A stretch of DNA of 64,000 bases from Silene conica (Eukaryota; Streptophyta; Magnoliopsida; Caryophyllales; Caryophyllaceae): the NCBI GenBank assembly GCA_029255685.2, contig CM055319.2, forward strand, positions 29,049,568-29,113,567, written 5' to 3'. Below are positions 1-11,490 of the stretch, piece by piece. The notes under the pieces were generated by a model. It had not been told where the DNA came from. It saw only the letters and a list, made by a program, of their open reading frames with translations, and did no database searches. The stretch's first letter is position 1. Each line of letters begins with the position of its first letter. The position numbers and the translations under genes are program-made.

Positions 1-720
1 TGGTCATACCATGCATCTTTACCCAATGAATCGATCCCAAAAAAACCTCCTTTTTTGTCAAATCCTCCAACGACTTCATGGTAGATCTGAATCTCGTCCC
101 GAGGCTCTCCGGTTGGCGTTGGTTGACCCAAGAGTTCATTGTAGGCAGCCTGAAAAAACAACAAATTATTAAATAAAGAATAAATAATATATATTGTAAA
201 ATTATCGTTTTTATATGAAAAATATACGATAAATCGCTCGATTAGATATACTTACGTCTGCCTGAGCAGCTCTAGGGTTAATCCACTCTCCCTTCTTGTT
301 TTTCTTCGTCTTCTCAAACACCTTGTAAGGCGTGGCCGACTCGCCCTTTAAGAAGCAAAGAAAACCTATATGTTTATTATATCCGACAATAAAAATATTA
401 ATTAACCAAATTTCATATTTAAAAAATTTATGAAATACTTACCATTTCTTTGAAAACATCAGAGCAACTCTTGCGGCCTAGAGTGTGGGTGTCCAACGCT
501 TTACCGTCCTTACCACCAGACCTTCTATTTGCCTTGTTTATGTCTGATTTTTTTTTAAATTCAGGATCGGTCTCATACCTTGCATCCAACTTCTCCTTCC
601 AACTATCGGGCACCCACTCCTGCTTCTTTTTTCCGTATTTGACACGATTTACCATGTGAGTAATCAATCTCGTGACCCTCCTCCGCCACTCAGGATAAGG
701 ATTATACTCATGTTCAATAG
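1..720 (-). pseudogene. Transposase_24 (Ptta/En/Spm-type) gene fragment, at least three exons
   Basis: Three exon-like blocks with good splice signals run right to left: about 720-443, 345-256 and 149-1 (open at the window edge). The first encodes WVPDSWKEKLDARYETDPEF and later NKANRRSGG, the second ATPYKVFEKTKKNKKGEW, the third GQPTPTGEPRDEIQIYHEVV. This is the usual layout of the plant Transposase_24 family, the second protein of many CACTA elements, thought to bind subterminal repeats. Donors GTAAG follow blocks one and two, and CAG or AAG acceptors precede blocks two and three. There is no separate start codon: the frame runs on from transposase-like sequence to its right, suggesting that an internal deletion has fused two formerly separate genes. 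The C-terminal part is off the window. Confidence 0.72.
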
Positions 721-1417
721 AAATTCGAAATTTCCTCTAACAAGTAAGCGTTGCATATGGAACCCTCCACCCGAGCTTCGTTGCTAATCTTTTTTTATAT
801 GATTATGAAATCTCTCAAAAGGATACATCCGTCGATATTGAACTGGTCCTCCAACCTTCCTCTCATAAGGCAAATGCACATGTAGATGCTCCATGGAATT
901 GAAGAAAGATGGAGGAATTATCTTCACTAACTTGCATATTATCTCTGCAATATTTGATTCTAGACATTCCATAGAATCAACTTTAATCGTAGAGGTACAC
1001 GAGTCTCTAAAAAATTGGCTTATCTTAGTTATTGCATTCCAAGGACCCGTCGGGAGCAAATGTTTTAAGGCAACATGAAGGAACCGTTCCATAAAGACAT
1101 GACAATCATGACTTTTCATGGAATGCAACATCATATTTTTATGATCAACAAACCGACTCAAATCTGAGCATAACCATCCGGGAATTTCAATTTGGCAACC
1201 CAGTCACATAAAACTTTTTCCTCGGCAGCGTTTAAAACAAACCTAGATGATGGGGGCCGTACAAAGCAATGCTCTTTAAAGTCAGCTTTACCATTAACAC
1301 CGAACTTAGTTTTATTTGGTTCATTCATCACCGTACTGATAAGAAGTTCAAAAAAGTTTTTCTCAATGTGCATAACATCTAAGTTGTGTCGAATCAACAA
1401 TGTTTTCCAATAAGGAA
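720..1417 (-). pseudogene. TNP2 transposase, C-terminal part with DUF4218
   Basis: The translation opens with LLIRHNLDVMHIEKNFFELL, the conserved end of the tnp2 domain, and continues into a DUF4218 region (HLLPTGPWNAITKISQFFRD, ICKLVKIIPPSFFNSMEHL, HLPYERKVGGPVQYRRMYPF). It then reads NEARVEGSICNAYLLEEIS, which normally follows DUF4218. TNP2 is the catalytic CACTA transposase. The frame shifts between the tnp2 and DUF4218 stretches near 1160. Upstream coding sequence resumes at 6202, on the far side of the inserted element 1418-6201. Downstream, the usual C-terminal domains are missing and the sequence passes into Transposase_24-like coding near 720. Confidence 0.82.
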
Positions 1418-1439
1418 CACTACTACAAACAGGGGAAAC

Positions 1440-1760
1440 GAGGACGGTTCAAAACCGTCCTAAGACCAGAATATAACTGTCCTAAATTCACCCGTCCTCG
1501 TTGCCTAAGAGGACGGTTGAAAAAAAGTCAAACCGTCCTCTTTGAATTTATGAAAGAGGACGGTTGCAATTAGAACCGTCTTCTTTGAATTTATAAAAGA
1601 GGACGGTTCCAATTAGAACTGTCTTCTTTGATGTTTCTAAGGAGGATGGTTGAGTTTGCAACCGTCTTCTTTGATGTTTTTAAGAAGGACGGTTGACTTT
1701 GTAACCATCTTATTTGATATTTTTAAAGAGGATGGTTTTGATTCGGAACCGTCTTGTTTT
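1440..1760. repeat. left subterminal repeats (GGACGGTT / AACCGTCC)
   Basis: About a dozen copies of GGACGGTT or close variants in both orientations, many paired as hairpins around AT-rich loops. Subterminal arrays of this kind are the expected binding sites for the element's accessory transposase protein. Confidence 0.85.
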
Positions 1761-2894
1761 GAACATGCTCACATAATTTTTTAGCGTCATATTTTTGATA
1801 TTGCCTGCCTTTTTTGGTCCCAATATATAAATATAGCTATCCTTTTCTTTGCACCAATTTATAACATCAAATTCATGATCTTTGGAAACTAATTTTTTAA
1901 ATAAAAATTGTTTCATTAACTTAAATATTTCATATCTTACATTTCGGAAAATACAACAAGAGTTAAATTTATACTCTAAATCTAACCGAACAAAAAGGAA
2001 TAAGTTTGTAACTATAAAATATGAACTATGATATAAGTTTAACGCAAACTCTAGTGTTGAGATAGAAAACTTCGGACCAGTCTGAATAATATATAGCCAT
2101 GGCGCCATGCTGCATATGTTCACACTAGTCTGAAGAATATCTAGCCATGCTAGCACACTCTTGAGAAAAAACCGGCGAGAAAAAGCGATCTCCACTGAAA
2201 AGATAAGAAATCATATAAGCCATAATGCAGAAACCGGGGCAACTGATATAATATATTACGACACGATGGCATCCAACAACAGATCTCTCATGTAATATCA
2301 GATAAACTATGGCATAGGCACAACAGGTTTACCAGGCTCAAAATAGGGGTGCTAAACAGTATAGTCAATGCGGCAATATACTATGTATGGCAGCAGAGGA
2401 TTTTGAGTAGATATGAAAAGAAACTTATGATACCTGAGTGTTTGTCATGCAGATTCAGACTGATTTAAGAGTGAGGATTCAGAGTCAAATGAAAGGCAAA
2501 GTATCAAAGAGAGACAGGGACAAGCTGAAAAGAATTATGTAGATTGCTAGATAGTAATTTGGCAGTAAAAAAAGAGTTCAATTACGTTGGGCAGCGTGAA
2601 ATATATGAGTAGTACATATAAAAATATCAATGGGCCGATTCTGAATGGAACTATCTACAACGTTTGGAGACAACAAAACCTCAACACAATGGAAAATAAA
2701 CTTATGAGACCAGCCATTGTTGGACATAATATCCGAAAAGAGCAACAAGTTTTTTATGCTAGTATTAGGAAAGGCAATCTGAATGCCAAGGACAAAAATT
2801 TTATGACTCAGATAATGGTCTGATTTGTAGCATATCATGTAGTATGTATGACTCGGATAGTAAGGGATATAGATTGCAATCAGATGTAAAAGGC

Positions 2895-5577
2895 CGTCTA
2901 AACATGAAGACTACCTTTTTCTGAAGAATTTGAAAACGCATTGAACATCACGATTAAAATACCTACAATTAAACAAAGTAAAATTAGTTTTCCCAAAGCC
3001 CGGAATAACAAACCATAAAGCAGCTTTTGAGTACGCTTGTCACAGGAAGAAGAAAGACCAATAGAAATGCTTGGAACAGCTAAATTATTTACATACATTT
3101 TCATATTCCAATGATTGATAGACAACATTTAAGGAAAATCAATCTCTCACATTCTGATCACCATCAATCTATATATCATAATGAATACAAATGAAAAGAT
3201 TCAACCCATCAAGTAACCAATCATAGTTGCTAATAACGCGAGCACTTGACCTATGATGACCAGTAACTAAGCTGAGTCCCAAAAAAATAAAACAGCTAAC
3301 AAAAAATTTATGAATGAAACAGTCAAAAGTCAACGCAAATAAAAAGATAATAAAAAAGGCAAACATACCATAATGTTAAATTAATTAAAGTCACAATGGT
3401 TACTCAATCAACTGAGCTCACCAAGTCTAAAGATAAACCGCTTACTGAACATACGCAAAAGAAAAAGTTACTAGTTTGACACTATGAACACCAGAAGCCT
3501 CACCTTAATTAAATTAATCAGACGTTGCCTGAGACCAGATTTTGTAAGATCTTCTAAATACTTCTGAATATCAGCCGCCAAATCCCCCTCAAGACCCTGA
3601 TCAAGCACAACAGCCTGCACACAACAAACAGTTGGTTGTTGAAACTGTTTAAGAACAAACATTTGTCAAAACTGAATCTTTATGCCATTGGGGGATTAGA
3701 TATGTGCATTAGTAGTGTAAAAATTGGAGTATTTTGGAATGAAGATTAAGAAATGGATAGGAATAAGGAAAAGGAAGAGGAAGAGAAAGAGAGAAGAAGG
3801 TGACAAACTTAGTCCTGAAAAATACATTTCGCAAACACTTTTCAGCATCATTTATCCAATTTCGGACGCTAAATGGGATAACATATTAGTCCAGAAAGGG
3901 GTTTGGTCGGTTAACATAAAAGGGCAAATGAATTCATCATTCAGACCCCCAAAGGCTCAAATGAACCTCCTGAATGCTACTCCATATTTAATTTAATTAC
4001 ATTAAGAAGCGCGCACAGTTTAACGAGTCATTATCAATCGCCGAAATCCCAAATGTCAAAACAAAAATCAATTATGATCGATAACTTAATACTTTCCAGA
4101 AACCACCTTGGCAATTTCAGTCCACCTATTAGCAAAGATCTTCAAGGCCTACATATAAACTACTGTCACTGTTACAACTCCCAACTTTTATACTATATCT
4201 TTATGTAATTTTAAAACAACAACAATAATAATAAAAGGAGAACAAAGTTTAATGAGTTTTAGAGGATGACGAATGCCTAATAGGCAAGCTAACACGGAAA
4301 AGGAAAAGGAAGAAACTTGAAATGAGAACAAAGTTATGATTCTGAATGCTTTCCACCATACCAATTGGATGACAAGGAACAAGGTCAGCCTTGAAAGAGT
4401 TATGAGCAGACCCGAGCAGATTCGAAAAGAGATACAACAGGACATAAATGCCAAGGTGAAAGGTGTGCTCCATCAGTCATATTTGAAACAAGAAGCAATA
4501 GATAGTTTAATTTCAATTTTGAATATGTAAAGAATAACTAGACTAGTCCAACAATGCACATCAACAATAACAACACGCAATAATAACGACAACACACAAT
4601 AATAATAACAGTGATAGTTACATTTCAGAATAATAATGTTAACATTAACACACACATGCATTTTAATCGCATTTTTGTAGCACCATCACACGCACACACT
4701 TTCTAGCCAGCCTACCTAGAATAGAATAGCCTACCTCAACTTACATCTGAAGGGGTTTTGTCTTGTACATAAAATTACAGAATTGCACATTAGAGCTTGA
4801 ATAAAACGGGTACATACATATAATCTAGTTAGTTTAAAACTTTGGTTCAACTAACTTCACATCTATATTATTTGGTTGAGCTCTTGCATGCATATTCTAC
4901 TTTTGCTGCGAGAGATGGGGCTGGTAGTTTATATACACATGGAATGCAAGTTCTGACAATTTATCATCTTACCTTGCTTCACGATCAGCGAAAGCTGCCC
5001 CTGAATGAATTGGACACAAGCATCATCATATTCGTATATAGGGGAAAGCCCTTGAATCTTACCGAAGAGCTGGTAAAAGACAGTAAAGAATACATGCAAG
5101 GGAGAAAGGGTCAGGAAATGAATCTATCTGACCAAGACGCAGTCGACAATTCAGAGTAACTAGCAAGGAGCATACCTACGTGTCCGATCCACAACTACTA
5201 TACTTGGGGCTTGCAGCAAACCAAGTCGAAGAACAAGGAAAGTCAGAATATAAGAGCAAAATAAAAAGAGAAAGTTTAATACATGGACGAGCTTCATCTG
5301 AAAGAGCTTTTCATCTCCACTACCAAGTGCCAACAAAAGAGGATCACCGTCAATTCAGAACCTTACTAAATAAAACCAACTCAAGTCTGAATCCAGGGAA
5401 TCTCATAAATGCTAATCATGATAAATTTGTAATTATATTAAAATAACAATCAATCAATCAAACATAGAAACCCTAATAAAATTGAAGCTTACCTCTCCTC
5501 TAATCTCATCATCTGCACTTTCTTTAATGGTCTCCTTTTGAATTTCTGTCCAAGCTGCAATCCAATCCTCGGACATC
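2895..5577 (-). pseudogene. captured host gene fragments (exon-like islands), chimeric
   Basis: Islands on the minus strand have intact-looking splice sites. At 5577-5494 a start codon opens MSEDWIAAWTEIQKETIKES and ends at a GTAAGC donor. At 4148-4093 a 56-bp exon between AG and GT encodes ALKIFANRWTEIAKVVSGK, which closely matches the R3 repeat of MYB88/FOUR LIPS-type MYB proteins from memory. At 3615-3505 an exon encodes AVVLDQGLEGDLAADIQKYL and on to LRQRLINLIK. Near 2966-2920 a short exon encodes YFNRDVQCVFKFFRKR. Only the MYB exon is recognised; the others may come from one or several other genes. A CACTA element holding pieces of host genes is known in plants. Whether these pieces form one transcript is inference. 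Confidence 0.45.
4093..4148 (-). pseudogene. R3-MYB exon fragment (MYB88/FOUR LIPS-like)
   Basis: This 56-bp block is flanked by TAG (acceptor) and GTATTA (donor). It encodes ALKIFANRWTEIAKVVSGK, with the run NRWTEIAKVVSG matching the second MYB repeat of the FLP/MYB88 group as I remember it. Neighbouring exons of such a gene (R2 repeat, TDNAVKNRF block) are not seen nearby, so it is an isolated captured exon. Confidence 0.55.
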
Positions 5578-5979
5578 TTTCGGGCATTAGAAACCGCATA
5601 AAAGCTATAGATACTCAATGGTGAAAGCCGCCAAACACACTAGAATGAATTTCAGGTTGTCTTTCTGCAAATATTTGCCAATTCTCATTTTTCAAGATCG
5701 CTTCTTTTACTTTTAGAGTTTATCGGGATAATAATGATAAACCCTTACCAATATCCACATCAGAAACAAACAAATCCTATTACTACCTGACAGTAAATAA
5801 ATTGAGTTAATGTTTGACATCCAGCTTTCTGCACAGAAACTGACCTATTGCTTTGATGATGAATGAACGAGAATTTGGAAAGTTAGGTTTTTTTGTTTAG
5901 AATTTATGATTGAATCGTATGGGGGTATATTCAATTGGCAGTGGAAGATGGGATTTTAGGTCAGATTTAGATAATTGAT

Positions 5980-6185
5980 TATTAAGAGGACGGTTGAATG
6001 ATACAACCGTCTTCTTTTTAAATAAGAGGACGGTTTAATTGACCAACCGTCCTTATTACGATTATAAAGAGGACGGTTGTTTTGTTAACCGTCCTATTTG
6101 TAATACTACTAATGGCGCCAATTTTATTTGGTTGATAGAGGACGGTTTTCACCTCAACCGTCCTCTAAGAGGCGTCCTCTTATCC
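5980..6185. repeat. right subterminal repeats (GGACGGTT / AACCGTCC)
   Basis: Inverted counterpart of the left array: alternating GGACGGTT and AACCGTC(C) units up to the terminal inverted repeat. Confidence 0.85.
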
Positions 6186-6201
6186 TAGATTTGTAGTAGT
6201 G

Positions 6202-6742
6202 GAAGTTCCCAAAATATGCTTTGTTTCCACCATCCTTCATTCTTGTCTTTCAATTTTTTCAATTCTTGATCAGAAGCATCAACAATTCTTGGCATATCCT
6301 TTACAGTATCCCACACTTCTTCACCGGTTAATCTCGATGCGGCAATGCAATCTTTAGTTTTTCTAATCTTCAGAAAATGCTTGCAGTTGTTGCGAAAAGG
6401 ATGATCAGGTCTCAAAAACACACGGTGACAATCGAACCAACTAACTTTCTTGCTATGTTTAAGCCAAAAGGAGTTATGATCTTTGTCTTGACAATAAGGA
6501 CAAGCACGGTAGCCAGACGTGGACCAACTTAATGCAGCCTTCAGTTGAAAATTTTGTTTCTTATAATCATCGTAGGTGTGCACACCCATTTCCCAAAGTT
6601 CTTGCAACTCTTTGATCAACGGTTGAAAGTACACATCCAGATTTGTCTTGGGGTTCTTAGGACCCGGAACGATGAATGATAGAAATATAAATTGTCTCTT
6701 CATGCATAACCAGGGAGGTAAATTATACGGAGTGAGAATCAC
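6202..6742 (-). pseudogene. TNP2 transposase, central tnp2 domain
   Basis: Encodes ILTPYNLPPWLCMKRQFIFL, PGPKNPKTNLDVYFQPLIKE, the motif ACPYCQDKD and EGWWKQSIFWELP, a near-complete middle section of the plant tnp2 domain that holds much of the catalytic core of CACTA transposases. It is out of frame with the N-terminal part to its right and is cut on the left by the insertion at 6201, after which the coding resumes at 1417. Codon use and identity to the family are good, so decay is recent to moderate. Confidence 0.85.
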
Positions 6743-6769
6743 AGGCCAACATGAATAATTTCTCCCGAA

Positions 6770-7807
6770 TTGGCCGCCATGTGGGGAAAATCAATCCGTA
6801 CACAAACCCAACCGAACGTTGCGAGGCTCACTTGCAAATTCTGGATGCTCTCTATCAAAATGTTTCCACGCTTCTCCATCACTTGGATGTGCCATTGTCC
6901 CTCTTTCTCTTAATCGGAAGTTTCTATGGTGCCAACTCATCTCACCTGCTATGCTCTTGGTTGCATATAGTCGTTGTAACCTTGGTGCAAGCGGGAAATA
7001 AATTAACGGGTTATTCGGAATTCGCGTGCCATTACTTGAATTATTCTTACTTTTGTACCGAAATGCATTACCCTTTGTACATTGCTCGAGATTGACACTT
7101 TCCTCCCAAAAAAGCATACATCCAGTAGGGCATGCATCGATCTTCTCATGGGGTAGTTGTAATCCCTTAAGAACACTCTTAACCTCATTAAAATTTTGTA
7201 ACATGTCATTTTTTGTTGGAATCATGTCACCAACAAATGACATAAACCCATTCGTGCATCGAAGGGATAAGTTGTTCTCACATTTGAGTGCTATCAACCT
7301 AGCAGCGGCTTGCAATAAACTCTTTTTGCTTCCCTCATACACTGGTGGTTCAGCTTTTTCTAACATTTTATAGAAGGAAGAAACTTGAGGATTTGGGGTT
7401 TCATGACGCACTTCCTCATCACTAAGGTCATCAGGATTGAGTCGATCCTCCATTATTTGTTCAATATTATCACGTAATGCATTTTCCACGACTTCCTGAT
7501 AAGGATTATCACTAACTACTGTACTACTGCTGCTTTCTCCGGTTGGCATTTCCTCACCATGATACGTCCAAACATAATAATATGGGGCAAAACCATTCGA
7601 CCAAAGATGTAGTTGAACATCCTTAATCCTTTTAAAAGCTCTGTTATTGCATTTCTTACATGGACACCTCATTTCACCTAAATTCTTATACACACTACTT
7701 TGTGCCGCGAATTCAAGAAACTCTTTTACCCCATTTGCAAATTCAAGCTTAGGTTTCTTTTTCTCATCTAATCTTTCATACATCCACTGTCGTTCTAATC
7801 TTTTCAT
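6770..7807 (-). pseudogene. TNP2 transposase, N-terminal Transpos_assoc domain
   Basis: Starts at a methionine (MKRLERQWMYERLDEKKKPK). Residues about 5-80 match the Transpos_assoc domain, with the metal-binding-like motif CPCKKCNN near residue 50 and the HLWSNGFAPYYYVWTYHGE block after it. The remainder runs to HPEFASEPRNVRLGLCTD, where family members continue into the tnp2 domain. Here the frame is lost at about 6770-6791 and the next block resumes in another frame at 6742. The start is supported by the downstream domain beginning only a few residues later. Expected role: cut-and-paste transposition of this CACTA family; this copy is broken. Confidence 0.82.
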
Positions 7808-8939
7808 CTTATTATGTATCTACATTCAAATCATCAATCAATTGACAATTATCAATTAACTATCACATATAATACACAAAAAAAACAATATCATCAATGA
7901 ATATGTAATTGTTGTCAAGAAATCAAATAGTCTTTGAATTAGGTCCTTATCACTCCAACCTAAACCAATCAATGTACATTTCAAGTCATTAGCAAACATG
8001 CACTTGTTATTTATTAATGGGGAAAAAATTCGGCAGCAATTCCCCTTTATTTTGCAAATACAAAATAGGGATTATATTATTAGTCCATATATGTATTCAT
8101 AGAATATAAAAGTAATTGTCACCGAATTTTACCCTCATTAAAAAATCACAAGTGTCTGTTTACTACCTAAATGACTTGAAAACGTACAAAGACATTCCCA
8201 AAACGGGGACTATTCAAAAATTACTCGTAATAAGTAATTTTTGAACGCGTACTAGGTCAACATTTAACAATTAAGAATTATCAATAACTAACAATTAACA
8301 ACAATTAAAAATTATCAACAATTAATAACTAAGAATTAACAATTATCAAATAAGAATTCAAAATTAACAACTATCAAATATCAACAAACAACAACAATTA
8401 ACAATTCAAGTAACAACATTAAAAATTGTTTACAATAAACAACACCAACAACAACAAATTATTAGCAACTATCCTAGGTTAATTTTTCTATATAAACGGC
8501 TACTATCTTAGGTCATTTTTTCTATCTAATTGGCACTATCTTAGATCAAATTTGCTAACTAATTAAACCTAAATCAATTACACTAACTTTGCCAAACCAA
8601 CCAATTTTTCAATAAACTAATTAAGTAATAAACATAAACAATTACCTAATTAATTTAGCAAGGTGGTGGTGACGCACGACCTTAGTGGTGGTGGTTGTCA
8701 CGGTGGGTGTGGTTGTCACACTGCAATATACAAAAAAATCAATTACGAATTGAAATAAAACGAAAACAAAAATGTAAATTAAGGAAAAAAACATAAATAC
8801 ATTGCCTATTATGCAAGGTGGAGTTGATAGTGTTGTGATGGTTGTCTTGGTGGTTGGATTTTTAGGGGGGAAAATGGAATTTGAGAGAGAAAATGGAAAG
8901 GGCGAAATAATTTGGGGGAAAAAACTAAGGAAGAATGAA
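7808..8939. other. CACTA 5' leader region, non-coding
   Basis: No supported gene. AT-rich sequence between the transposase start and the subterminal repeats. About 8250-8470 is low-complexity, built of overlapping AACAATTA-like words. Confidence 0.6.
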
Positions 8940-9340
8940 TGCGGGTTCTTTTTTCGGAAACATTAAAAAACAATCCTGACGGATTTTCCGTCAGGAGTCC
9001 TTAATTAATTGGCTTCTGACCGATTTTCCGTCAGTAATGCGCTTCTGACCGAAATTCCGTCATAAATTGTATTTTACTTTTCAGAAAAAGCTGCCTTGTG
9101 TCAGTCCAATTACTGACCGAAAATCCGTCAGAAATGTTTTCTGACCGAAAATCCGTTAGAAATTGCCTCTAATATTTTGCGGATTCCCTAATTTTTTTCG
9201 CGGTCTTTTATGTTGACGGATTTTTGACGAATTATCCGTTAAAAAAGATTTCTGACGGACTATCCGCCAGAAATTGGTCAGTAGTCCGAAATTTCTGACG
9301 GACTGTATATTCCGTCAAAAATTCGGTCAGTACTCCGTGT
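8940..9340. repeat. subterminal palindromic repeats of the outer CACTA
   Basis: Repeated TGACGGATTTTCCGTCA-like palindromes and variants (TGACCGAAAATCCGTCAG) lie just inside the terminus at 9354. These are expected to bind the element's own accessory protein, probably the Transposase_24 product, and clearly differ from the GGACGGTT units of the nested element. Confidence 0.82.
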
Positions 9341-9354
9341 TTTCTTTTGTAGTG

Positions 9355-9615
9355 TAGGTCTTACAAAAATCGGGTGTCAATAATATAGGTGATTCCTAAT
9401 GTCTAGGTCACATATCCTTCGGCCTTAGTAACCTAGCTGTCTTAAAACGTTAACTAATGCCCTTCCCTTATCTTTCGATCCCCAGGTTGGTCATTATTAA
9501 GCATCCTAAAAGTCTCCTTCGGTCTCATTGTAAGATATTGCGATTAACGGATAAAACAGGTCTGATCATACACGGAGTCAGTCGACCGACCAACTATTCT
9601 GGTCGATCGACTAAC
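9355..9615 (-). mobile_element. old Athila-type LTR, left portion
   Basis: Lies between the CACTA end (9354) and chromovirus A. Its sequence resumes at 32187 after the inserted element (shared 5-bp CTAAC). The style resembles the central part of the Athila LTRs at 39896 and 59217 (TTAGG/CCTAA-rich text). It carries one paired 12-mer module at 9580-9612. It is old and truncated; the missing part is presumably beyond the CACTA. Confidence 0.5.
9580..9612. repeat. paired 12-mer module (21-bp register)
   Basis: AGTCGACCGACC at 9580 and GGTCGATCGACT at 9601 start 21 bp apart with a 9-nt spacer. Diverged copy of the GGTCGGTCGACC pair found throughout the Athila-lineage elements here. Confidence 0.75.
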
Positions 9616-10796
9616 AGTAATACCTCGAAATTTCACTACGATATCTACGTTTATAATTGTTATACTTGTCCTATCGATGGTATTTAAACGTTGTTGGTAT
9701 TTGCTAAAGTTGTTGTAAGGGTTTATGACTTGTGTTCGTAAGGGGGATCGATCTTGAGACCTCATGCACTAGTATTGGGCCTCGGTTTTTGTGCACTTTA
9801 TAATCAGCCCATACTTAGTTTTTACAACCCTTGCTAACCCTACCCCCATGCCGTCATATTTAGAACACGTTTACCCTAGCTTAACCTACCCTAATTCCCA
9901 TCTAAACACCACATATCTCAACCGTCACAACAAGGTCTAAGTACGAAGTCTCTCGGTGGTTGTAAGGCAGGCAAGGGGTGGTCGAATAACTCGTAAAGTA
10001 GGTATGTTTAACGCTGTTACATTCGTCTTTCACATCTGCGTTTTTGTATGCTTTTCTGAGTCGTGTAGGTTGTTGTTGAGTCTGTTTCTTTCATGTAAAA
10101 TAATCTATGGGGTGTGGGTGTCGTGTCTGACCCTTGTCGTGGTTATGTCAACCACCGTGCAACGCCAGTGAAGGTGGTTTTCAGGCGCCTGTCACGGGAC
10201 TGTTTAATGATTTAAAAACAAACGAGTCTGACCAAGTAATGTTTCCCTTAGTGTCGACGTCTTACCTTACCTCGTTTTTGATGGTGGTTGGAGTGGAGGA
10301 ACAGGTGGTGATTAGAGGAGTGTTAAGGTGGTTGTCAGGGCGGTTTCAGGTGGTGTTTGTGGTGTCAAATAGGGTGTTTCGTTCACTGTGTTCGTTCCAG
10401 ATTCTTTTTATATACAGGTTGCTGGTTGTTTTGGGGGTGGTACCACCGTTGACTCGGGGGAGGTCGACACGGTGGTACCACCGTGATTTAAATGTCTGGT
10501 GTCAGGGGAGTGTTTAGGTAACGGTCATGGGTGGTGTTTTGGTCTGGTCGGCCGTCGACAGAGGCATCAAGGGGTGGCTGGTCGCGTGGTAGGGTGAGGT
10601 TTCAGGCGAGTTTGTGGGGTTGGTTCAGCTCACCGGTGGCCGACGACCTGGTTGCCAGTGGTCGCCGGGAGTGTTGGTGGTTCTGGGTTCGCGGGCTGGT
10701 GATGGTTGGTGGCTGTGGTGGTGTTGCGGCGTTGTTAGGAGGGAAGTGGTTTAGGGGTGTCATGAGTCAGGTTTTGTTTTAGGGAGTGTAATGTTG

Positions 10797-10817
10797 TTTT
10801 AATTATTATTACTATTA

Positions 10818-10864
<47 letters not shown>

Positions 10865-10880
10865 ATTGTTATAATTATTA
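10797..10880. repeat. (TTA)n microsatellite in LTR
   Basis: A run of ATT/TTA triplets. The matching run in the other LTR (31053-31170) is longer and accounts for much of the length difference between the LTRs. Confidence 0.95.
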
Positions 10881-11365
10881 TTATTATCTATTATCTATTA
10901 TCACTAATTGTTAGTAATGTTTATTAGTTTTATTTTGATAGCTATTGTTTTGTATTGGATGAAGTTTATGAGGCCGGAAATCAATAAGTTATGGAAGTTT
11001 CTATTTCTGGAAACTTTCCATTTATAGTAGGTTTCTAGTTTGGGAAGGTTTCTATTTTTGGAAACTACCCACTTATGGAATATTTCTATTTATTGTAAGT
11101 GTAGGTTGTTTATGGGGTTCGGGAAGTTTATTAATTCGTTACGAATACGTGTTTAGGTAGCGGTTTTCGCGTGGAACATTTCTAGCGAGCTTTGGATTTG
11201 TCTGCGCTTCTGGAATTCGAGGTAGGGGAATTACCTTGTACATAATGATGAGTAATCTGATTGTTATTTGATGATAACCATGTTTATCTTATATTATTAT
11301 ATGATTGATATATTGTATTGTTTGGTTATATAATACTGAGATACGATACGAGGTGATGATAAATG

Positions 11366-11490
11366 GGTCTTGTGATTGGTGCGGAGTTAATGGGTCTTGT
11401 GATTGGTGTGGAGTTAATGGGTCTTGTGATTGGTGCGGAGTTAATGGGTCTTGTGATCGGTGTGGAGAATAATGGGTCTTGCGATTCAAA
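11366..11490. repeat. 27-bp tandem repeat in LTR
   Basis: About five units of ATGGGTCTTGTGATTGGTGY followed by GGAGTTA. The same array recurs in the partner LTR (31651-31785) and, inverted and expanded, in the solo LTR (37255-37450). It lies roughly 1.75 kb into the LTR, so probably in its transcribed part. Confidence 0.9.

Larger units (their letters stand above)
1418..6201. mobile_element. non-autonomous CACTA-type transposon nested in the larger CACTA
   Basis: The ends are CACTACTACAAA at 1418-1429 and its exact inverse TTTGTAGTAGTG at 6190-6201. They are flanked by the 3-bp direct repeat GAA (1415-1417 and 6202-6204), the duplication size of CACTA elements. Subterminal arrays of GGACGGTT and its inverse fill about 1440-1760 and 5980-6182. 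No transposase is visible in the 4.8 kb, so it depends on an enzyme made elsewhere. The interior is not simple repeat DNA: it contains several exon-like islands on the minus strand, suggesting a Pack-CACTA that has captured host gene pieces. Confidence 0.93.
1..9354 (-). mobile_element. CACTA (En/Spm) DNA transposon, 5' part
   Basis: The right end at 9350-9354 reads TAGTG, so on the minus strand the element opens with CACTACAAAAGAAAACACGG, a classic plant CACTA terminus. Inside it are minus-strand remnants of a TNP2-type transposase and a Transposase_24 gene. The other end lies beyond base 1, so its 3-bp target duplication cannot be tested; the three bases outside this end are TAG. It is interrupted by another CACTA-type element (1418-6201). 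The transposase frame is broken, so this copy is unlikely to be autonomous. It appears to have landed in an old Athila-type LTR whose sequence resumes at 9355. Confidence 0.88.

Noticed and set aside
1710-2195. 161-codon minus-strand frame in the nested CACTA as a gene
   Set aside because: It runs into the subterminal repeats, has no recognisable domain and biased hydrophobic composition; not supported as coding.
2895-3128. RIO2-kinase identity for the YFNRDVQCVFKFFRKR exon
   Set aside because: A partial resemblance only; too short to name without a database search.
9956-10782. Several plus-strand open frames within the chromovirus A LTR
   Set aside because: Non-coding LTR sequence; frames repeat in the other LTR with the same lack of domain similarity.
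11289-11489. Repetitive peptide (SQDPLTPHQ) as a gene
   Set aside because: Translation of the 27-bp tandem repeat in an LTR.
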